Source of the DNA: Candidatus Cloacimonadota bacterium | GTDB taxonomy: Bacteria; Cloacimonadota; Cloacimonadia; Cloacimonadales; TCS61 | Assembly: GCA_029932755.1 (NCBI GenBank) | Contig: JAOZPK010000039.1 | Span: 1 to 18,378 of the forward strand | Length of the DNA: 18,378 bases | Reading direction: 5' to 3' | Part shown: piece after piece, positions 1 to 6,660 of the stretch | Layout of the letters: each line of letters begins with the position of its first letter | Position numbering within the stretch: the first letter of the stretch is position 1 | Notes under the pieces: generated by a model | Database searches by the model: none | Seen by the model: only the letters and a program-made list of their open reading frames with translations | Told to the model about the DNA's origin: nothing | Translations under genes and position numbers: made by a program

Positions 1-559
1 TTTTATTTTTTTTAGATTTCACTTCTTCCGGCTTTTCTCCATTAGAAACTGCTACCCTCGCAGGTCTGATGACCTTTGAATTCATTATGTAGCCATTTTG
101 GATCACAGCCGCGATCTTATTATCTTCTAATTCGGAAGGTATGTGAGCCAGAGCTTCATGAAACTGCGGATCAAACTCCTCTCCCAAAGCTTCTATTTTT
201 TTCACACCTTCTTTTTTTAGAACTCCATCTAATTGCTGGAAAATTAGTTCTATTCCTTTTTCATAAACTTCACGATTTTTTTCTACTTCAGGATGCATTG
301 CACGTTCAAAATTATCGAGTACATCACAGAGTTCCAGCACGATCCTTTCGGTAGCATTTTTTATCCAATCAGATTTTTCTGAAATGGTTCTACGGCGGAA
401 GTTCTCAAATTCAGCAGCATTACGCACCCACTTATCTTTCAATTCTGCGTTCTCTGCTAAAAGATTCAGATATTTTTCTTCAAGCGTGAGTTCTTTTTTC
501 TGTTTCTTTTCTTCCTGCTTTTTTTCTTTTTGTTTTTTTTCTGTTTTTTTCTTTGTCAT
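1..559 (-). CDS. grpE: GrpE nucleotide exchange factor for DnaK (3' end cut by window edge)
   Basis: GrpE is the nucleotide exchange factor that releases ADP from the cytoplasmic chaperone DnaK. The 186 codons visible contain a Lys/Glu-rich N-terminal tail (about residues 3-35), then the coiled-coil region with the family signature RNAAEFENFRRR (47-58) and the segment ending VLDNFERA (80-87). The beta-domain follows, with EEFDPQFHEAL (128-138) and VIRPARVAV (163-171). No stop codon occurs before the window edge, but the usual family length (about 170-200) means only a few residues are missing. The ATG overlaps the hrcA stop in an ATGA arrangement, so translation is probably coupled to hrcA. 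The family and operon position (usually followed by dnaK or dnaJ) make the call secure; the downstream genes lie outside the window. Expression should follow the HrcA/CIRCE control upstream of hrcA. Confidence 0.95.
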   Translation of the reverse strand, partial: MTKKKTEKKQKEKKQEEKKQKKELTLEEKYLNLLAENAELKDKWVRNAAEFENFRRRTISEKSDWIKNATERIVLELCDVLDNFERAMHPEVEKNREVYEKGIELIFQQLDGVLKKEGVKKIEALGEEFDPQFHEALAHIPSELEDNKIAAVIQNGYIMNSKVIRPARVAVSNGEKPEEVKSKKNK

Positions 560-1602
560 TTTTTTGGTACCACCATTCCTTTTTTCGTGGTTTCTGTTAT
601 AATATTTGCAATATCTCTAATTATCGCGATGTTTTTTGCATAATTCATTCTTATCGGTCCGAGTACTCCTAAATATCCCGGAATTCCAAAGATCTCATAT
701 TTTGCAAAGATCATAGCAAAATTTGTGAATTCAGATTGTGCAAAATCTTCACCCATTAATATATTCCAAGAGCCGGTTTCTTTTTCCTGCATCAGATTTA
801 TCAGGTGATCCTGCCTCTGCATGAAATTGAGGAAAGTAAGAATGGCTCTTTTATCATTGAATTCCGGTTGTTCCAAAAAAGATATATTCCCATCAAAATG
901 GATATAATAATCACTGATCTCAGAAAAAGCATTCTGCAACTCTTCTAAGAATTGCTTAAGGATTGTGTTCTCTTCTGTAACTTTTTCTGCAATTTCTTCT
1001 AACACAGTATTTTGAATATCAAATATTCTCTGTCCAACCAGAGTGTCATTCACGTAGCGGACAATTGCCTTGAGTTGACTAGGTGAAATATTGTGATCAC
1101 ATTTTAAGATCACAGTCTTATCAAGACCGGAATCCAGACTGACAACAAAGAGCAGTTTATCACCTGAAATTTTGAAAACTTCAAGTTTTTCCAGATAACC
1201 GTAAGAAACTTCAGGTTCCGCAACAAAGCTCAATTGATCTGTCTCACGAGCAAGAAGCTGCATGATGTAATGAAGAGCAAGCGGAGTATCCTTATAATGT
1301 TTTATGAGAATATCACGCAAAATATGTGCTTTATCAAAATGTGTATTGGTTATTTCATTTTTGCTTTGTTCAATGTAAGTTCGGTAACCTTGTATGGTTG
1401 GAATCCTACCGGCAGAAGTATGAGGTTGGTAGATCAGATTTGCCTTTTCCAGCATATTCAGGTCTATCCTGATAGTTGCCGGACTAGTGTTTTTTAAATA
1501 TTTTTCGCAGATCAGTTTAGAAGATATAGGTTCGCATGAGTTTATATGTTCTTCAATAACGTACTTCAGAACTTTCTCTCTACGGATCTCATTTTTTTTC
1601 AT
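556..1602 (-). CDS. hrcA: Heat-inducible transcription repressor HrcA
   Basis: HrcA represses class I heat-shock genes by binding CIRCE operators and is itself controlled by chaperone availability. About 348 residues, normal for the family. The N-terminal winged helix contains the family hallmark: SPATIRIDLNMLEKANL followed by QPHTSAGRIPT and GYRTYI (roughly residues 40-80). The C-terminal GAF-like region ends in the conserved GIPGYLGVLGPIRMNYAK block. Two in-frame ATGs lie close together at 1608 and 1602. The AGGGA ribosome-binding motif (1609-1613) directly abuts the first and sits six bases before the second, so I chose 1602. The gene leads the operon and overlaps grpE by four bases. Two CIRCE-like operators and a promoter lie just upstream, indicating autoregulation. 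Confidence 0.95.
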   Translation of the reverse strand: MKKNEIRREKVLKYVIEEHINSCEPISSKLICEKYLKNTSPATIRIDLNMLEKANLIYQPHTSAGRIPTIQGYRTYIEQSKNEITNTHFDKAHILRDILIKHYKDTPLALHYIMQLLARETDQLSFVAEPEVSYGYLEKLEVFKISGDKLLFVVSLDSGLDKTVILKCDHNISPSQLKAIVRYVNDTLVGQRIFDIQNTVLEEIAEKVTEENTILKQFLEELQNAFSEISDYYIHFDGNISFLEQPEFNDKRAILTFLNFMQRQDHLINLMQEKETGSWNILMGEDFAQSEFTNFAMIFAKYEIFGIPGYLGVLGPIRMNYAKNIAIIRDIANIITETTKKGMVVPKK

Positions 1603-1620
1603 TTTCATTCCCTATTTTTC

Positions 1621-1647
1621 TTAGCACCGTTTATTCCCAACTGCTAA
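1621..1647 (-). promoter_or_regulatory. CIRCE-like operator 1 (promoter-proximal)
   Basis: TTAGCACCG, a 9-base spacer, then AACTGCTAA. Compared with the CIRCE consensus (TTAGCACTC-N9-GAGTGCTAA), each arm matches 7 of 9 bases and the spacer length is exact. It begins about at the predicted transcription start and lies within the hrcA leader, the classic place for HrcA repression. Confidence 0.85.
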
Positions 1648-1655
1648 CTAAAGAC

Positions 1656-1683
1656 AATTTAATTTCATTTATTTAGATGTCAA
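1656..1683 (-). promoter_or_regulatory. Predicted sigma-70-type promoter of hrcA-grpE
   Basis: On the minus strand a perfect TTGACA (1678-1683) is followed after 16 bases by TAAATT (1656-1661; 4 of 6 to the -10 consensus). Transcription would begin near 1649, two bases before CIRCE 1. CIRCE 2 begins eight bases upstream of the -35 box, so the promoter is bracketed by operators. Confidence 0.65.
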
Positions 1684-1691
1684 ATCATTTT

Positions 1692-1718
1692 TTAGCAGAC
1701 ATACCAAAAGAGTGCTAA
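1692..1718 (-). promoter_or_regulatory. CIRCE-like operator 2 (upstream of -35)
   Basis: TTAGCAGAC, a 9-base spacer, then GAGTGCTAA. One arm is a perfect 9/9 match to the CIRCE half site, the other 7/9, with the canonical spacer. Its centre is about 71 bp from the centre of operator 1. It lies upstream of the -35 box, so it could act with operator 1 by looping or cooperative HrcA binding (inference). Confidence 0.85.
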
Positions 1719-1875
1719 GAATAAAGGAGATGCTTTATAGATCTCGGCTTATATGAGGAATAATGATTTATTGTTGCAGTTAAATTTATAATTATTGTTA
1801 AATATATAGAAGGAAGGGTATTAGAATTTCAGTGGTTTGAGAAGAAAATGAAAATCTGGAACCAGACGAGGAACC

Positions 1876-1949
1876 CCTTTTAATCTCCCCTTCCCGTCTT
1901 CCTTCCTACGCCGTGGCAAGCCAAAGGGGAGCTAAACGGAAATAAAAGG
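1876..1949. repeat. Nested palindromic intergenic repeat
   Basis: Two nested perfect inverted repeats: outer CCTTTTA (1876-1882) with TAAAAGG (1943-1949), inner CTCCCCTT (1885-1892) with AAGGGGAG (1924-1931). The loop contains GTCTTC (1896-1901), CTACGCC (1906-1912) and CAAG (1917-1920). The same spaced words, with matching order and nearly matching spacing, occur in the repeat inside the methyltransferase gene at 16652-16697, so this is a dispersed element. It lies just beyond the 3' end of the S9 peptidase gene. No T-tract follows the hairpin on the minus strand, so it is not an obvious terminator. The DNA between it and operator 2 (1719-1870) shows no gene. Confidence 0.7.
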
Positions 1950-1956
1950 TCAGTGT

Positions 1957-4347
1957 TTAATTATTTTTACCCTTAACAAATCTATCGAACCATTCTATCA
2001 TTTCTGCCAGTACGTGTAGTCCAGATCTTCTTGCCCGATAGTTATGACCTTCGTAAGGTAAAATCACCAATTTAGCTGTTCCACCATTTCCCTGTAATGC
2101 TTGATAAAATCTTTTCGATTGCATTGGATATGTGCCAGAATTAGGGTCATCTTCACCATGAATAAGTAAAATTGGCTCGTTAATTTTTTCGGCATGAGCA
2201 AATGGAGAAACTTCCAGATAAAAATCTTTAGCTTCCCAGAAGGTGCGTCGCTCACTTTGGAATCCAAACGGAGTGAGAGATCTGTTATAAGCACCACTGC
2301 GTGCGATTCCAGCTACGCAAAGATCACTATGAGCAAGCACATTTGCAACCATGAATGCTCCGTAACTATGTCCAGTAATTCCAACTCTGTTTGGGTCAAT
2401 GATACCTCTTTCATCCAGATATTCTATTGCTGCTTCAACACTATTTATAGTTTGCTCGATAAATGTTTCATTAACAGTTTCCGGATTTCCGACAATTGGA
2501 ATTGAAGCTTTGGTAAGAACAGCATATCCTAGTAAGGCAAAATAGCGTACAGAAGAGCCACTGAATCTGCTGAATGTATTTGAAGTAGTTGTGATCTGAC
2601 CGGCAGTTGTGCTATCGGCAAATTCTTGTGGATAGGCATTAATAACCAGCGGAAGCCTATCTCCCTCTTTGTAGTTTGCAGGAAGATAAAGTTCGCCCGA
2701 TAATGGAATGCCGTCTTTACGTGTGTAGGCAACCATCTCTTTTTTAAGCTTGGTAAGTTGTTGAAAGTTGTTCGGATAATTTGTGATCTCTTCCCTTTCT
2801 CCGGTTTTTAAATTTACAAGATAATAATTGGGAGGAGTAACTTGTTTTTCACTTCTTATTATAATATTTGTTAAACTATCATCAACAAAACCTTGAATAG
2901 TTTCGTGATGATCTTCTTGTGAGCGGAATAGAATATTTTCCTCTTTCGTAATTAAATTGAATTTTGCCAAATAGGGGAAATTTCCTTTGGCAGTTGCACC
3001 AACATTATTTTGATAATAAATACAATTCTCATTTTCAATAAAAACATTTTTACCGCGCTTTGTTTTTCTTTGAACTAATTTTCCAGGATCGTTATATTTA
3101 TCGTGAGTACTTAGATCATAGATCAATTTTGGTTTACCACCGATCTCAAATAACCAGCCTTTTTTCCACAGTTTATCCCGGTCATATTCATAATAGATAA
3201 ACTCATTTTTTTCTTCTGACCAATTGATATTTGAAAAACGGTGTTCCGTCCTGAATAATTCTTCTACAGTTTCTGCTTTGGGTGAAGATATTCGCATAAT
3301 TTTATCACGGTATTCAACTTTATTTTTTGGATCACCTTCATCTAAAGCTTCTACCCAGATCAGAGATGCATTTTTAAGCGGTTGCCATTCAAATTTACGG
3401 GGACCTGTGTAGGCACCACCAATTGGAACCATATCTTGCAAAGGACGGGTGAAAAGCAGTTTTACTAGCTCCCCACCTATTCCCCAAATCTCAATATTTT
3501 TTGGGAAGCGATAATATGGAAGAAGATAAGAATATGGTCGTTGAATTCGCTCAATAAATATATATTTATTATCAGGAGAAGGTATAACTTTGCTAAAAAT
3601 TGCTGATTCTCCAATCTTTTTTATCTTCCCATTTTTTGTATTTAATGAAATAATTTGCGATGTAAAATAGTGATCAAAAAGAGCTTCATCATATTTATTC
3701 TTAAGTAGATTTTGATATGTTCGAACAGTGCTTTTCTTGCCATAAGTTTCTTCAGTGATCGGAGACTCCGGCACAGCAGATTTAGTTGGTTCGTCCCCAC
3801 GATTTTTTGGAATTATCTTCAGCAGAATATTCTCATTATCATTCAACCAGGAGATAATTCCATCTTCCAAAATATCATTAATGAGTAAATCAGAATAAAC
3901 CTTACATTCCCCATTTTTGAGATCAGCAATAATTAGTTGAATACAATTTTCTGTTTCATTTAATAAAGCAGCTTTTTTGTGATCATTAGAAACTAAAATA
4001 CTTCTTATTTTTGCATTATCCGGTAATTGGATAGGAATTCGTGATTTATCATAAAAATCAAAGATACTGATTTTATTACTAGGATAATTTTTCATAGACG
4101 CATTCAATCTTTTATTAAATTTTTCTCCTGCCAGCTTTAAGGAAGGTTCAGATATTTGTTCTAAAGTTTGATGCAATTGATAGTTTATTTCTAACCCAAA
4201 ATGCTCAAAATGAATAAATTGAATATATGGATTTCTAGATGTATCGTAAATTTTTACGATCTCATCCGCTGGAAGTTTGTAGCCAGAGTCTCCATTTAGT
4301 GTCATCAGTGCCCCCAATAATATAATAATAACAAGTATTTTCTTCAT
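1957..4347 (-). CDS. Secreted S9 family serine peptidase, glutamyl-endopeptidase-like (S9D)
   Basis: A prolyl-oligopeptidase-fold peptidase of 796 residues that should cleave peptides outside the cytoplasm. The N-terminus (MKK, then a hydrophobic run to about residue 18) is a signal peptide without a clear lipobox. A long N-terminal region, presumably the beta-propeller (about 30-530), precedes the alpha/beta-hydrolase domain. The catalytic serine is in GHSYGAFM (Ser661), the Asp in HGEDD (Asp734) and the His in YEGHNY (His768). The surrounding blocks, IARSGAYNRSLTPFGFQ and ILLIHGEDDPNSGTYPMQS, resemble chloroplast glutamyl endopeptidase and bacterial relatives more than DPP-IV, so Glu-directed cleavage is likely but not proven. 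The ATG has TTGGAG eight bases upstream. It stands alone, downstream of the sodium-pump operon in the same orientation but separated by a terminator. A peptide-scavenging role fits an amino-acid fermenter (inference). Confidence 0.9.
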   Translation of the reverse strand: MKKILVIIILLGALMTLNGDSGYKLPADEIVKIYDTSRNPYIQFIHFEHFGLEINYQLHQTLEQISEPSLKLAGEKFNKRLNASMKNYPSNKISIFDFYDKSRIPIQLPDNAKIRSILVSNDHKKAALLNETENCIQLIIADLKNGECKVYSDLLINDILEDGIISWLNDNENILLKIIPKNRGDEPTKSAVPESPITEETYGKKSTVRTYQNLLKNKYDEALFDHYFTSQIISLNTKNGKIKKIGESAIFSKVIPSPDNKYIFIERIQRPYSYLLPYYRFPKNIEIWGIGGELVKLLFTRPLQDMVPIGGAYTGPRKFEWQPLKNASLIWVEALDEGDPKNKVEYRDKIMRISSPKAETVEELFRTEHRFSNINWSEEKNEFIYYEYDRDKLWKKGWLFEIGGKPKLIYDLSTHDKYNDPGKLVQRKTKRGKNVFIENENCIYYQNNVGATAKGNFPYLAKFNLITKEENILFRSQEDHHETIQGFVDDSLTNIIIRSEKQVTPPNYYLVNLKTGEREEITNYPNNFQQLTKLKKEMVAYTRKDGIPLSGELYLPANYKEGDRLPLVINAYPQEFADSTTAGQITTTSNTFSRFSGSSVRYFALLGYAVLTKASIPIVGNPETVNETFIEQTINSVEAAIEYLDERGIIDPNRVGITGHSYGAFMVANVLAHSDLCVAGIARSGAYNRSLTPFGFQSERRTFWEAKDFYLEVSPFAHAEKINEPILLIHGEDDPNSGTYPMQSKRFYQALQGNGGTAKLVILPYEGHNYRARRSGLHVLAEMIEWFDRFVKGKNN

Positions 4348-4426
4348 GAATATTCTCCAATAATTAATCAGATTCGAGGAAGTAAAAGAAGTTGTGTTTT
4401 GTCAAAATATAAATATAATACTGTAG

Positions 4427-4447
4427 GGTCAATTCTCCGAATTGACC
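4427..4447. repeat. Perfect 9-bp hairpin, upstream of the S9 peptidase gene
   Basis: GGTCAATTC (4427-4435), loop TCC, GAATTGACC (4439-4447): a perfect inverted repeat. It lies 11 bases from the mmd terminator hairpin, and no strong T-tract follows on either strand. It may be part of a dispersed intergenic repeat or a second RNA stem in the operon's 3' end. Confidence 0.6.
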
Positions 4448-4481
4448 GCAAATAAACAGGGCGCATCAAAATGATACGCCC
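4448..4481 (-). terminator. Rho-independent terminator of the mmd operon
   Basis: GGGCGCATCA (4459-4468), loop AAA, TGATACGCCC (4472-4481). Read on the minus strand every position pairs, with one U-G wobble; on the plus strand the same position is a C-A mismatch. This points to the minus-strand RNA as the functional one. A T-rich stretch (TGTTTATTT on the minus strand) follows, 16 bases after the mmdB stop. Confidence 0.75.
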
Positions 4482-4496
4482 TGCAACAAATAAATA

Positions 4497-5642
4497 TTAA
4501 TTTCCTAAAATCCCCAGTAATACACCGGCAGCAACTGCAGAACCGATAACACCGGCTACATTCGGTGCCATTGCATGCATCAATAAGAAATTACTGCGAT
4601 CATATTTTTGACCCATTATGTGAACCACACGAGCGCTATCTGGAACAGCACTTACACCGGAAGCACCGATCATCGGATTTAATTTTTCTTTGAGGAATAT
4701 GTTCATTAATTTGGCAAACGAAACTCCGGTAGCTGTGGCAATCATAAATGAAAAAGCTCCCAAAGTAAATATTTTAATAGAACTTGAAGTGAGAAATCCC
4801 ATATTCACTCCATCCACTATTCTTACCGCCTGTGTAGAAGCTCCAACACAGAGTCCCAGAACTATTGTAATAATATCTATCAATGAATTTGAAGCAGTTC
4901 TTGCCAGACGCTCAGTAACTCCACTCTCTTTTAATAGATTTCCAAAGAAGAGCATTCCCAATAAGGCTGATGCACCTGGAGCAATGAGAATTGTAACAAG
5001 TGCTCCCACAATTGGGAATAATATTTTTTCACGTTTGGTTACAAGTCGCGGTGTTTTCATATGGATGAGACGTTCTTTTTTTGTTGTGAGTAATTTTATA
5101 ATTGGCGGCTGAATTACAGGAACTAATGCCATATAAGAATAAGCTGCAATTGCGATAGGGCCTAAAAGATGTGGAGCAAGTTTAGTTGATAAGAATATTG
5201 AAGTTGGTCCATCAGCTCCACCGATAATACCGATCGCTCCCGATTCCATTACATTGAAACCTAAAAGTATTGAACCGATAAAAGTAGCGAAAATTCCAAA
5301 CTGAGCAGCAGCACCAAGTAAGATCAATTTTGGATTTGCAATAAGAGTAGAAAAATCGGTCATTGCTCCAATTCCAAGAAAAATAAGTGGAGGATAAAGT
5401 CCAAATTTAACACCAGCATATAATTGGTTCATTACCGAACCTTGTGCATAAACACCATACGCTTCAGTTCCGGGCAGGTTTCCTAAAATTACACCGAATC
5501 CAATTGGAACAAGTAAAAGCGGTTCATAATCTTTAGCAATTCCCAAATAGATAAATACACCGCCAACAACCATCATGATAAGATATGGAAGCTGGATGTG
5601 AGCTAAACCGGTCGTGTTGAAAAAATTAATTAATTCTACCAT
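4497..5642 (-). CDS. mmdB: Na+-transporting decarboxylase, membrane pump (beta) subunit
   Basis: This is the OadB/MmdB/GcdB family subunit. It decarboxylates carboxybiotin and couples this to Na+ export across the inner membrane. It has 381 residues, close to the usual size. Nearly the whole chain is hydrophobic, with many transmembrane helices. The family motif GGADGPTSIF (141-150) contains the conserved Asp144, equivalent to the essential sodium-site Asp of OadB. The second conserved block, MIGASGVSAVPDSARVV, is near the C-terminus. The start codon overlaps the biotin-carrier stop by one base (TAATG), with GAGGAG just ahead, so translation is coupled. It is last in the operon, followed by a terminator. 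The family alone cannot distinguish oxaloacetate, methylmalonyl-CoA or glutaconyl-CoA pumps; the mmdA-type partner rules out oxaloacetate. Confidence 0.93.
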   Translation of the reverse strand: MVELINFFNTTGLAHIQLPYLIMMVVGGVFIYLGIAKDYEPLLLVPIGFGVILGNLPGTEAYGVYAQGSVMNQLYAGVKFGLYPPLIFLGIGAMTDFSTLIANPKLILLGAAAQFGIFATFIGSILLGFNVMESGAIGIIGGADGPTSIFLSTKLAPHLLGPIAIAAYSYMALVPVIQPPIIKLLTTKKERLIHMKTPRLVTKREKILFPIVGALVTILIAPGASALLGMLFFGNLLKESGVTERLARTASNSLIDIITIVLGLCVGASTQAVRIVDGVNMGFLTSSSIKIFTLGAFSFMIATATGVSFAKLMNIFLKEKLNPMIGASGVSAVPDSARVVHIMGQKYDRSNFLLMHAMAPNVAGVIGSAVAAGVLLGILGN

Positions 5643-6076
5643 TACTCCTCAGCTCCTACTTCTATTAAAACTTCACCTTCCTGTACAGAAACACCTTCTT
5701 TTACATGAATTTTACTTATGATACCTGTAGCTGTAGAAGCAATTTCTGATTCCATTTTCATAGCTTCCAAGATTAGCACAATATCACCAGCATTCACACT
5801 GTCACCCTTTTTAACAAGTATTCGTAGAACTAAACCCGGAATAGGAGCAAGGACAGATCCAGCGGAGGTAACAACTGGTTTAGAAGGAGTCTTTACAACA
5901 GCAAGTACCGGTTTTGTTTTCGGTGAACGAACTATTTCCGTTTTCCTGCGGTCCGTTTTTTCCAGCTCTATCTCATAATCGATTCCATTCACCTCAACAA
6001 CAACTTGAAAATTCTTGTACTTCTTGATCTTAGCATCGTATTTTTCACCGTTTATTTTCATTTTATATGTTTTCAT
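5642..6076 (-). CDS. mmdC: Biotin carboxyl carrier subunit of the Na+ pump decarboxylase
   Basis: This protein carries the biotin that shuttles CO2 from the carboxyltransferase to the membrane subunit. It has 144 residues. An N-terminal domain (1-45) is followed by a Pro/Lys/Val-rich flexible linker (about 50-70). The C-terminal biotinyl domain (75-144) has the biotinylation motif EAMKM (104-108), with Lys107 the predicted biotin site. The linker is short compared with the long Ala/Pro linkers of some homologues. Its ATG overlaps the stop of the preceding membrane subunit (ATGA), and its own stop overlaps the next start. An AGAGG-type ribosome site lies in the upstream gene. The domain layout and neighbours make this a secure call; biotinylation requires a BirA ligase that is not in the window. 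Confidence 0.93.
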   Translation of the reverse strand: MKTYKMKINGEKYDAKIKKYKNFQVVVEVNGIDYEIELEKTDRRKTEIVRSPKTKPVLAVVKTPSKPVVTSAGSVLAPIPGLVLRILVKKGDSVNAGDIVLILEAMKMESEIASTATGIISKIHVKEGVSVQEGEVLIEVGAEE

Positions 6077-6651
6077 TTCCTACCTCTTCTATCTTCAAAA
6101 ACTCTATTCTCTACCATTCCGGCAGCTTTCCACAAACTTATTGTTTGCCTTTTCCAGGTCAGATCGATCTTATCTTTTTCTTCTGCGTCATGTAAGAACA
6201 TCGCTGTAATAGCAGCTACAATTCCATTACTGCTGATATGATCTTTTGGAGCCGTTACTTTTCCTACCGAAGTTTGCACTACAGATTTTTTCTTTTTCTT
6301 GGGATCACCAATATGCTGCAATAAGCTAATAATGAATCCAACAATAAGCAAACTTACGAAAACAATACCCATTCCCACAAGTATAATTCCGGAATAAAAT
6401 GATTTCTTGTTATTATCATATTTAGTAATTGCTTTCTCTAGATCTTCATTGGAAATTCCTAATTCCCTTAGACTGACGTTAAATTCTGTTTGATCCTTAA
6501 GTTTGAGATATTGTGTGATTTTCTTCACAGGGATATTTGTCTGCGCAGAAATCTCCAGTAAAGTTGTGCTTGGAGCAAAATTTAGTTTTTTCTCCTCAGC
6601 AAAGCAAGTAACAGCAAAAACGATCATTAATAGAATTATTAATTTTTTCAT
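6073..6651 (-). CDS. mmdD: Small membrane (OadG/MmdD-type) subunit with extra extracytoplasmic domain
   Basis: This subunit probably anchors the carboxyltransferase to the membrane pump, as OadG and MmdD do. It has 192 residues, larger than typical OadG (about 80-90) or MmdD (about 115). Residues 1-18 look like a signal peptide ending CFA-EE. A soluble segment (19-85) contains STTLLEISAQTNIPVKKITQYL, which reads like a small helical motif. A single transmembrane helix follows (about 86-111, beginning FYSGIILVGMGIVF, the recognisable OadG-like part), then a Lys-rich stop-transfer segment. The C-terminal cytosolic tail ends in TWKRQTISLWKAAGMVENRVFEDRRGRK. The gene starts nine bases after mmdA with AGGAAA ahead of the ATG. 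The assignment rests on position and the membrane segment as much as on sequence. Confidence 0.75.
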   Translation of the reverse strand: MKKLIILLMIVFAVTCFAEEKKLNFAPSTTLLEISAQTNIPVKKITQYLKLKDQTEFNVSLRELGISNEDLEKAITKYDNNKKSFYSGIILVGMGIVFVSLLIVGFIISLLQHIGDPKKKKKSVVQTSVGKVTAPKDHISSNGIVAAITAMFLHDAEEKDKIDLTWKRQTISLWKAAGMVENRVFEDRRGRK

Positions 6652-6660
6652 ATCAGTTTC

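Noticed and set aside
1723..1735. AAAGGAGATGCTT shared with 8412-8424, as a translated leader peptide or regulatory motif
   Set aside because: A 13-base match is expected by chance at this length and composition. The ribosome-like site touches the ATG directly, and the resulting peptides are 8 and 12 codons with no support.
2194..2505. 103-codon plus-strand ORF opposite the S9 peptidase catalytic domain
   Set aside because: It is an antisense shadow of a gene with intact catalytic motifs, with no ribosome site and no recognisable protein features.
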